From: Rikenellaceae bacterium
GTDB taxonomy: Bacteria; Bacteroidota; Bacteroidia; Bacteroidales; Rikenellaceae
DNA length: 6,113 bases
Reading direction: 5' to 3'
Assembly (NCBI GenBank): GCA_021203585.1
Contig: JAJQAW010000391.1
Coordinates: forward strand, 3,756 to 9,868
The notes beneath the pieces were generated by a model. That model was not told where the DNA came from. It saw nothing but the letters and a program-made list of their open reading frames with translations, and did no database searches. Made by a program: the position numbers and the translations under genes. Of this stretch, positions 1 to 5,073 are shown piece by piece (position 1 is the stretch's first letter; every line of letters begins with the position of its first letter).

Positions 1-82
1 TTGGAAACTCTGGTTGGTCTACCTGATCGGTGTGATCGGTGGAGACGTTCTTTGCCGGATTATTATTTCATCGTTGTATTAA
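1..82 (+). CDS. C-terminal end of an unidentified membrane protein (partial)
   Basis: Read from base 2, there is an open frame of 26 codons ending in TAA at 80-82. The peptide is strongly hydrophobic (WKLWLVYLIGVIGGDVLCRI, then IISSLY) and looks like a last transmembrane helix with a short tail. Its stop lies only 11 bp before the ATG of the hydrolase at 94, the spacing expected of two genes in one operon. The rest of the gene lies outside the window, so the family cannot be named. The alternative reading, a TTG start at base 1 running into the hydrolase frame, would put an arginine-rich, non-conserved leader in front of an obvious signal peptide and is less likely. Confidence is moderate because only 26 codons are visible. 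Confidence 0.5.
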   Translation, partial: WKLWLVYLIGVIGGDVLCRIIISSLY

Positions 83-93
83 TACGCATCCAC

Positions 94-1443
94 ATGAAAA
101 AACTGATGCTTTTATTTTTTCTTTTGCCCGCTTTTACGGCACACGGGCAGGATATCACCGGTAAATGGTACGGACGCCTGGAGATAGGTCCGACCCAACT
201 GCGGATCCATATCGATCTGGCCCAAAACCCGGAAGGTTGGTCTGTGCGGCTGCAAAGTCCGGATCAATCGCAGGTATGGGTAAACGGGCTTGCCGAAGTG
301 TCGGACGACAGCCTGAAGGTCCATGTTCCGCAATGGCAGTTCAATTATTACGGAAGAATAGCTTCCGAAGAAAGAATCGAAGGAACGTTTTACCAGTTTC
401 AACATACCGCACCGCTGAATTTGAGCCGAGTTGCTCGCCCGCAAGAACCGCGGCCGCCTTTTGATTATGGTATGGAAGAAGTGGTATTCCGAAATGAGAA
501 AGCCGGAATAAATCTGGCAGGTACCCTTACCCTACCCGCTTCGGAGGATGCCCCTTACCCGGCAGTAGTTTTGGTAACAGGAAGCGGACCGCAAGATCGG
601 GATGAGTCCCTTGCCGGACACAAACCTTTCTGGGTCATTGCCGATTACCTGACCCGGCACGGTATCGCCGTTTTGCGTTACGACGATCGCGGTTTCGCAC
701 AATCCGAAGGAAATTTTGCCCAATCCACCACGTTCGATTTTACGGAAGATGCCGTTGCAGGAATCGATTATTTACGCACCAGGCCGGAAATAGCTCCCCA
801 AAAAATTGGTTTAGCCGGACACAGCGAAGGCGGACTGATCGCTTTTATTGCCGCCTCTGGCCAGAAACCGAATTTTATCTTATCTTTAGCCGGCCCGGGA
901 GTTTCGGGAAAGGAAATCCTGGCCCGGCAAATTGCCGATATGTCCCGGGTACACCATACTCCTGAATTCTATGTGAAAACCCAAGACGCCTTGATCCGAG
1001 ATGCGTTGGAATGGATGACAACCCTCGAGGATTCGGCCCAGAGAAAGGAAAAAGTAGCCGAACTCTTTCAAGGTACACCCCTAGAATCCCAAACGGAGGA
1101 TTGGTATGCGCAAATGTCTTCGGTATGGATGTCGACCTTTCTGAGGACGGATCCGGCGGAATTTTTTCCGACTGTTCACTGTCCGGTCTGGGCGGCTATC
1201 GGCGAGAAAGATTTACAGGTTAGCGCTAAACCGAATCTGGAAGCGATCCGCCAAGGCCTCTCGCATAATCCGAAGGTAACAATCCAGGAATATCCCGGGT
1301 TGAATTACCTGTTTCAAACCGCCATCACCGGAGCTCCCGAGGAATACGCTCAGATCGAAGAGACCTTTAACGAAGTCGTTTTGAAGGATATGACCGATTG
1401 GATTTTAGCGGTCACAGCAGAAAGTTCCGACCTACCGGAATAG
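94..1443 (+). CDS. Secreted alpha/beta hydrolase with N-terminal beta domain; expected catalytic His replaced by Tyr
   Basis: The protein has 449 aa. The ATG at 94 was chosen because it opens directly on a signal peptide (residues 1-19, MKKLMLLFFLLPAFTAHGQ, probable cleavage near AHG-Q), so the enzyme should be exported to the periplasm. Residues about 20-112 form the small beta-rich N-terminal domain (DITGKWYG start) seen in Bacteroidota hydrolases of this type. Residues about 125-440 are the alpha/beta-hydrolase fold, of the serine-aminopeptidase/Hydrolase_4 kind. Visible motifs are the oxyanion-loop region GSGPQDRDES from residue 163, the nucleophile elbow GHSEGG with Ser244, and Asp373 in IGEKDLQV. 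In the family the triad histidine normally sits in a GLNHLFQ motif. Here it reads GLNYLFQ, with Tyr405 (codon TAC, 1306-1308), and no histidine follows. By family knowledge it would be an esterase or peptidase-like hydrolase, with substrate unknown; activity is doubtful given the missing histidine. It is probably co-transcribed with the gene ending at 82 and is convergent with maeB. Confidence 0.9.
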   Translation: MKKLMLLFFLLPAFTAHGQDITGKWYGRLEIGPTQLRIHIDLAQNPEGWSVRLQSPDQSQVWVNGLAEVSDDSLKVHVPQWQFNYYGRIASEERIEGTFYQFQHTAPLNLSRVARPQEPRPPFDYGMEEVVFRNEKAGINLAGTLTLPASEDAPYPAVVLVTGSGPQDRDESLAGHKPFWVIADYLTRHGIAVLRYDDRGFAQSEGNFAQSTTFDFTEDAVAGIDYLRTRPEIAPQKIGLAGHSEGGLIAFIAASGQKPNFILSLAGPGVSGKEILARQIADMSRVHHTPEFYVKTQDALIRDALEWMTTLEDSAQRKEKVAELFQGTPLESQTEDWYAQMSSVWMSTFLRTDPAEFFPTVHCPVWAAIGEKDLQVSAKPNLEAIRQGLSHNPKVTIQEYPGLNYLFQTAITGAPEEYAQIEETFNEVVLKDMTDWILAVTAESSDLPE

Positions 1444-1445
1444 AC

Positions 1446-1477
1446 AACCCCCGGTGCACAAGCCTGCACCGGGGGTT
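1446..1477. terminator. Perfect 13-bp hairpin between convergent genes, probable bidirectional terminator
   Basis: The left arm (1446-1458, AACCCCCGGTGCA) and right arm (1465-1477) are exact reverse complements, with a 6-nt loop. The hairpin begins two bases after the hydrolase stop and lies about 50 bp past the end of the maeB frame on the other strand, so it can serve both convergent genes. There is no long U tract on either side (TTAATTCG on the + strand), so it is a strong stem with a weak tail. Termination is inferred from position and stem strength. Confidence 0.7.
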
Positions 1478-1486
1478 AATTCGTGC

Positions 1487-1504
1487 AACAGGTATCCCTG
1501 TTTT
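1487..1504. terminator. Small second hairpin, possible terminator
   Basis: AACAGG (1487-1492) pairs with CCTGTT (1497-1502) around a 4-nt loop, followed on the + strand by two further T residues. On the - strand it is the first hairpin met after the maeB stop at 1530. The stem is only 6 bp and could be chance. It may assist the larger hairpin at 1446-1477. Confidence 0.3.
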
Positions 1505-1529
1505 CTGGATTCCAACAAATCGTGTCCGA

Positions 1530-1913
1530 TTATTTCCCTGTCTTACCGGCGTTGATCGCCGCAATCATGGCCAGGTTGATCAAACAGTCCGCCGAAGAAC
1601 GTTCCGAAATCAAGTGAACCCCGGGCGCCGTATCCAATCCTAGCAATACCGGACCGATGACCGGTGAATCGGAAAATTCTTCCACCAGCTTATAGGAAAT
1701 GTTGCCGGAAGAGAGATTCGGGAAGATCAAGGTGTTTACCTCCCGGTCTACTAATTTGTTGAACGGATAGAGTTCCTTTCGCGCTTTCGGATGCAGCGCA
1801 TAATCCACTTTCATTTCTCCTTCGACCATTAATTCCGGATTTTCCCGATGTAGAATCCGAACCGCTTCCGCCACTCGCGTAGCCGATGCCTCGGTGCCCG
1901 AGCCGATATTGGA
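1530..1913 (-). pseudogene. Severed C-terminal part of the MaeB phosphotransacetylase-like domain (127 codons after the stop)
   Basis: The frame continues from the premature TAA, beginning SNIGSGTEASATRVAEAVRI and ending INAGKTGK-stop. It keeps family motifs of the domain's C-terminal end, such as VEGEMKVDYAL, NTLIFPNLSSGNISYKL, IGPVLLGLDTAPGVHL and RSSADCLINLAMIAA. The only early start codon is a GTG at 1874 with no ribosome binding site in front, so independent translation is unlikely. The missing segment forms the end of the fold and normally part of the dimer interface in this superfamily, so its loss should matter for assembly or acetyl-CoA control. Confidence 0.75.
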
Positions 1914-3812
1914 TTAGGATAGCATTGCCGCAACCTGATCCACACCCAATTCTTTCACGGCCTGCATGGTCAAACGGGTCGTCGCCACCAGGTCCGCTGC
2001 CGTGGGCGAAGAATTGATGGCCATGTCGGAAAAAAAGATCGGTCCCTGTTTGGTCATCTCAATCACCATGGCCGCCAGGTGTGTTCCATTTTCCTCTTCA
2101 AAAACGGCTCTCACGGAAGCCAGCGCATCGGTGTAACGAGAACCGTAATCCAGTATCGCTCCATCCGCGTCACCCGATTCCACCATCATCAGGGCGAACC
2201 AGTTCCGCCGGTGCATATTCTTACGGGCCTCTTCCAGCGACAGACCTTTGCGGTGCAATTTGTTATACAGGTGATCTGCATAGGTATTGCGACGGGTTTC
2301 TTCGGCCTCCGAACGGAAATCGAGCAGATATTGTTCCGGCAAAGCAATGTTCATTTCCATCATTCGGGCTAAAATCCGTTCGCGATTTCCCAATAAAATC
2401 GGTTCTACAAGCTTGTCCTGCCACAGGTGCACGGCCGCTTTAATGACTGCCGGTTTTTCTCCGTATTCGAAAACAATGCGTTTCGGACCGTTTATCAGGG
2501 CTTTGGTCCGCACCGCCCGCAGCAGTTTATTGTCACGGCCCATCTGGCTTTCCAACTGGATTTGATAGGCCTCCCAGTCCGTAATCGTGTGGCGGGCTAC
2601 ACCGGAGGCAATGGCCGCTTGGGCCACCGCCGTAGAAATAAAAGTAATCAGACGGGGATCCAACGCTTTGGGTATCAAATACTCCCGCCCAAAAACAATT
2701 TTGGTATTGTTGTAAGCGGCCGCTACCATATCCGGGATCGGTTCTTTGGCCAGGGAAGCCAAGGCTTGAACCGCCGCGATCTTCATGGCTTCGTTGATTT
2801 TGGTAGCCCTTACATCGAGTGCTCCCCTAAAAATATAGGGGAACCCCAGCACATTATTGACTTGATTCGGGTAGTCCGAACGTCCGGTAGCAAAGATGAT
2901 ATCCGGACGGGAAGCCATCGCCAGATCGTACGCAATCTCCGGATTCGGATTGGCCAAAGCGAAAACGATGGGATCTTTGGCCATGGACCGCACCATATCC
3001 TGCGTGAGAACATCCGCTACCGATAGTCCCAAAAATACATCCGCACTCTGCACCGCTTCGGCCAAAGTTTTGATTTTTCGGGTCGTGGCAAATTGTTTTT
3101 TGATCGCATTCAAATCGTTCCGTTCGGTAGTGATGACCCCTTTGCTATCGCACATGACCAGATTTTCGGGCTTCACACCCAGGGCAATGTAGAGCTTGGA
3201 ACAGGAAACCGAGGCCGCACCCGCGCCGTTGACCACGACCTGGATTTGATCGATCTGCTTTCCAATAATTTCCAAGGCATTGAGCAGGGCCGCTGCGGAA
3301 ATAATCGCCGTTCCATGCTGGTCGTCATGCATCACCGGGATCTCCAGTTCTTCTTTGAGCCGCTCCTCGATCTCAAAGCATTCCGGAGCCTTGATATCCT
3401 CCAGGTTGATTCCGCCGAAGGTCGGTGAAATATTTTTTACGGTGGTGATGAATTCATCGATGTTGTGGGTGTCCACCTCGATGTCGAACACATCGATATC
3501 GGCAAAGGTTTTGAACAAAAGGCCTTTTCCTTCCATAACCGGTTTACCGGCCAGGGCGCCGATATCCCCCAGCCCCAGCACAGCCGTACCGTTGGAAATA
3601 ACGGCTACCAAATTTCCTTTGGCGGTATATTTGTAGGCATCTTCCGGATTTTTTTCAATCTCCAAGCAGGGGTAAGCCACGCCCGGGGAATAGGCTAGGG
3701 TCAGGTCTTTCTGCGAGTTGTAGGACTTGGTCGGAATAACCTCTATTTTACCCGGCCGGCCTTCGGAGTGGTATAACAGGGCTTCCTCTTTCTGGTTCAT
3801 TTTCTTCTCCAT
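1914..3812 (-). CDS. maeB: Translated part of malic enzyme: complete malic domain plus truncated phosphotransacetylase-like domain (632 aa)
   Basis: This is the part that would be translated before the premature TAA. The malic enzyme N-terminal domain spans about residues 15-165, with Tyr41 in AYSPGVA, Lys96 in MEGKGLLFK, and metal-binding residues in NLEDI (Glu138, Asp139) and HDDQHGT (163-164). The nucleotide-binding domain follows, with VNGAGAAS at 194-201 and the later family motifs FALANPNPE and FATGRSDYPNQVNN. All malic enzyme catalytic motifs are therefore present. From about residue 430 the phosphotransacetylase-like domain begins (RIVFEYGEKPAVIKAA, PILLGNRERI) and is cut 127 codons early. 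In MaeB enzymes this domain is regulatory (acetyl-CoA binding) and is not known to act as a transacetylase. The product could keep malic activity but lose stability or regulation. Start choice: ATG 3812 has AGAGAG just upstream; ATG 3800 (MNQKEEALLYHS) has GGAG six bases ahead and matches homologue N-termini slightly better. NADP rather than NAD preference is by family only. Confidence 0.85.
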   Translation of the reverse strand: MEKKMNQKEEALLYHSEGRPGKIEVIPTKSYNSQKDLTLAYSPGVAYPCLEIEKNPEDAYKYTAKGNLVAVISNGTAVLGLGDIGALAGKPVMEGKGLLFKTFADIDVFDIEVDTHNIDEFITTVKNISPTFGGINLEDIKAPECFEIEERLKEELEIPVMHDDQHGTAIISAAALLNALEIIGKQIDQIQVVVNGAGAASVSCSKLYIALGVKPENLVMCDSKGVITTERNDLNAIKKQFATTRKIKTLAEAVQSADVFLGLSVADVLTQDMVRSMAKDPIVFALANPNPEIAYDLAMASRPDIIFATGRSDYPNQVNNVLGFPYIFRGALDVRATKINEAMKIAAVQALASLAKEPIPDMVAAAYNNTKIVFGREYLIPKALDPRLITFISTAVAQAAIASGVARHTITDWEAYQIQLESQMGRDNKLLRAVRTKALINGPKRIVFEYGEKPAVIKAAVHLWQDKLVEPILLGNRERILARMMEMNIALPEQYLLDFRSEAEETRRNTYADHLYNKLHRKGLSLEEARKNMHRRNWFALMMVESGDADGAILDYGSRYTDALASVRAVFEEENGTHLAAMVIEMTKQGPIFFSDMAINSSPTAADLVATTRLTMQAVKELGVDQVAAMLS

Positions 3813-3859
3813 ATCTCTCTGGTTTTTACGTGGTTCAATTCGTCAAAGGCGAAAACAGA

Positions 3860-3867
3860 CAAATTTA
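3860..3867 (-). promoter_or_regulatory. Bacteroidota-type -7 box (TAAATTTG) for maeB
   Basis: Read on the - strand, TAAATTTG matches the Bacteroidota sigma-factor consensus TAnnTTTG exactly. It lies 47 bp upstream of the maeB ATG at 3812, which would give a leader of roughly 40 nt. A clear TTTG -33 element is not visible at the right spacing; only a T-rich TTTTTCTC stretch lies 21 bp further upstream (3889-3896). The call rests on the box and its position in the divergent intergenic region. Confidence 0.5.
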
Positions 3868-3913
3868 CCGATAATTCTTATTAATTTTGAGAAAAATCGC
3901 GTGATTCATGTGT

Positions 3914-3921
3914 TATAATTC
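3914..3921 (+). promoter_or_regulatory. Possible promoter box (TATAATTC) very close to the start of the nuclease-like gene
   Basis: TATAATTC starts 13 bp before the ATG at 3927 and is preceded by TGT, resembling an extended -10 element, and is a partial match to TAnnTTTG. A TTTG (3886-3889) lies 24 bp upstream, which is too far for a well-spaced -33. If used, transcription would begin at or next to the ATG, giving a leaderless or almost leaderless message. AT-rich sequence can produce this by chance. Confidence 0.25.
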
Positions 3922-3926
3922 AAACA

Positions 3927-4388
3927 ATGAGCCACAAAATTAAACTGAATCTACCGGAGTCAGCCGCACGAACCCGGCTGCGGGAAAAAGGGGAAGAAAT
4001 CTGGGATCCCATCCGAGGCAGATGGTTAATTTTAACACCGGAAGAATGGGTCCGACAACAAGTGATCGGTTATTTGATCCGGCACAAAGGCGCCGATCCG
4101 ATGCTGATCCGGCAGGAACAGGTTCTGCTGTTGTACGGAACTTCCCGACGTGCCGATATTGTGGTGTATAATTCGGCTATAGAACCGCTGATGGTGGTGG
4201 AGTGCAAAGCTCCGCAAGTGAATATTACCCGCCAAACTTTGGAACAGGCGGTACGGTATAATTTGGTGCTGCAAGTCCCCTACATTCTGATTACCAATGG
4301 GCTGTCGCACTATTGCTTCCGATACGAACCGGTCGAGCACCGATTCGCCCCGTTACAAGCTATACCGGACTTCCGCCACGAGGAATAA
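3927..4388 (+). CDS. Stand-alone type I restriction HsdR N-terminal-domain-like nuclease (PD-(D/E)xK fold)
   Basis: The protein has 153 aa. It resembles the HsdR_N_2 domain proteins that occur as free-standing products of about 150 aa in Bacteroidota. The opening (IKLNLPE, WDPIRGRWLILTPEEWVRQ) is typical of the group and supports the ATG at 3927, although no Shine-Dalgarno sequence is present. The nuclease core is complete: Asp77 in RRADIVVYN, Glu92 and Lys94 in VVECKAP, and a QxxxY motif (Gln107 to Tyr111, QAVRY) of the kind found in HsdR and RecB-like nucleases. These residues would bind metal and cut DNA, but the cellular role of the free-standing family is not established. There is no signal peptide or membrane segment, and no helicase, HsdM or HsdS in the window. 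The gene is divergent from maeB and convergent with the acetyltransferase. Its length is normal for the group and no truncation is seen. Confidence 0.85.
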   Translation: MSHKIKLNLPESAARTRLREKGEEIWDPIRGRWLILTPEEWVRQQVIGYLIRHKGADPMLIRQEQVLLLYGTSRRADIVVYNSAIEPLMVVECKAPQVNITRQTLEQAVRYNLVLQVPYILITNGLSHYCFRYEPVEHRFAPLQAIPDFRHEE

Positions 4389-4539
4389 TTACCCAGGGCC
4401 CGCGATCCCGACAAAAATCCACATCCTGACCAGTTGGCAGAATTCGTCGCCGGACGGATCAGCGTATTCTTCCGGCATTCACGGACTCGCTCTGCGTTCA
4501 CTTTCGACCCTCTGTACATCGAGCATCGGGAAAACTCGT

Positions 4540-5073
4540 TCACTTTCCTTGAAAGAGCTGATACATGTATTCGTCTTCCCATCCTCTTTCCTTGCGGAGC
4601 CATTCTTTTTTCTGTCCGCAGCATTCGAATCCCGCGCGTTGGAAGAGTTGCTGGCTTGCGATATTGGTGGCCGGGATATGGCAAAACAGCTGGTGCAAAT
4701 GAAGAATCCCGAAGGCGTACCGAATCAACAACGCTAAGGCCTCGGCCGCGTATCCTTTTCGACAGTCTCCGGGTTCATACACCAGAATTCCCACCCCGGC
4801 CCGGAGATGACAAGGGTCGAAATCAAACAAATCGATCACTCCCACCGGTCGTCCGTCCGAGCGAGATTCCATGACAAATCGTACCTGGCCGGTCTGGTAG
4901 ATTTCTTTGGATTGCTCTTCGATAAATTGCCGCAGGATGTGGCGCGAAAAAGGCAGTAGGGTATGACTGACACCCCACACCGCCGTATCGTTCTCCCAGC
5001 GATAGAGAATTTCCACGTCTTCCGGTTCCAGGACCCGGAGACGGATTTTTTCCGATTCCAGATAATTTTTCAT
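4540..5073 (-). CDS. GNAT-family N-acetyltransferase (SpeG/RimJ-RimL-like)
   Basis: The protein has 177 aa, a usual length for a single-domain GNAT. It would transfer an acetyl group from acetyl-CoA to an amine; the acceptor could be a polyamine, a protein N-terminus or another small molecule, and cannot be told from sequence. Visible features are the N-terminal strand (IRLRVLEPEDVEILYRWEND, residues 10-29), the core segment VGVIDLFDFDP (77-87), motif A RAGVGILV with the pyrophosphate loop GDCRKGYAAEA (residues 102-112), and the C-terminal ATNIASQQLFQRAGF (135-149) that forms the last part of the acetyl-CoA site. In the loop the usual Q/RxxGxA begins with Cys104 in place of Gln or Arg, although Arg105 is adjacent. 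The ATG overlaps the stop of the ROK gene by one base (TAATG), so translation is probably coupled. The product is cytoplasmic, with no signal peptide. Confidence 0.88.
   Translation of the reverse strand: MKNYLESEKIRLRVLEPEDVEILYRWENDTAVWGVSHTLLPFSRHILRQFIEEQSKEIYQTGQVRFVMESRSDGRPVGVIDLFDFDPCHLRAGVGILVYEPGDCRKGYAAEALALLIRYAFGILHLHQLFCHIPATNIASQQLFQRAGFECCGQKKEWLRKERGWEDEYMYQLFQGK

Larger units (their letters stand above)
1530..3812 (-). pseudogene. maeB: Full-length malic enzyme locus (MaeB type, malic domain plus phosphotransacetylase-like domain), interrupted by an in-frame TAA
   Basis: From the ATG at 3812 to the TAA at 1532-1530 there are 760 sense positions if one internal stop is ignored, which matches the usual length of about 760 aa for MaeB-type malic enzymes. 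The internal TAA is codon 633 (1914-1916). The upstream and downstream parts are in the same frame (3812 and 1874 differ by a multiple of three), so this is a nonsense change and not a frameshift. The junction reads AAMLS-stop-SNIGSGTEAS, where homologues have MLSYSNFGS, so a single base change from TAT or TAC to TAA explains it. Everything after the stop still reads as a good family sequence with no other damage. Either the gene has been broken recently, a shortened enzyme is made, or this is a base-call error. The pathway role is oxidative decarboxylation of malate to pyruvate in the cytoplasm, giving NAD(P)H. Confidence 0.8.

Noticed and set aside
1..93. TTG at base 1 as the start of the hydrolase
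   Set aside because: It would add 31 non-conserved residues in front of a clear signal peptide. Another frame over the same bases reads as the hydrophobic end of a membrane protein that stops at 82.
1914..1916. Reassigned genetic code with TAA read as tyrosine
   Set aside because: TAA is also the natural stop of the severed maeB frame (1530-1532), of the nuclease-like gene (4386-4388) and of the ROK gene (5073-5075), each at the expected family length, so the standard code holds.
2079..3698. Several + strand open frames of 77-199 codons opposite maeB
   Set aside because: They lie antisense to a well-recognised enzyme and their translations show no family motifs. They are shadows of its codon pattern.
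3927..4388. Part of a type I restriction-modification system
   Set aside because: No methylase, specificity or helicase gene is present, and the protein has the full length of the free-standing group rather than of a broken HsdR.
4389..4539. Search for a terminator, tRNA or small gene between the convergent genes
   Set aside because: Only a weak 6-bp GCCGGA/TCCGGC pairing with a 16-nt loop was found. There is no tRNA-like arm or credible short coding frame.
4389..4874. Open + strand frame continuing after the stop of the nuclease-like gene
   Set aside because: It is in the same frame and has no stop for 162 codons, but free-standing relatives end at about 150 aa, and most of the stretch is antisense to the acetyltransferase. 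The peptide is arginine- and proline-rich with no recognisable motif.
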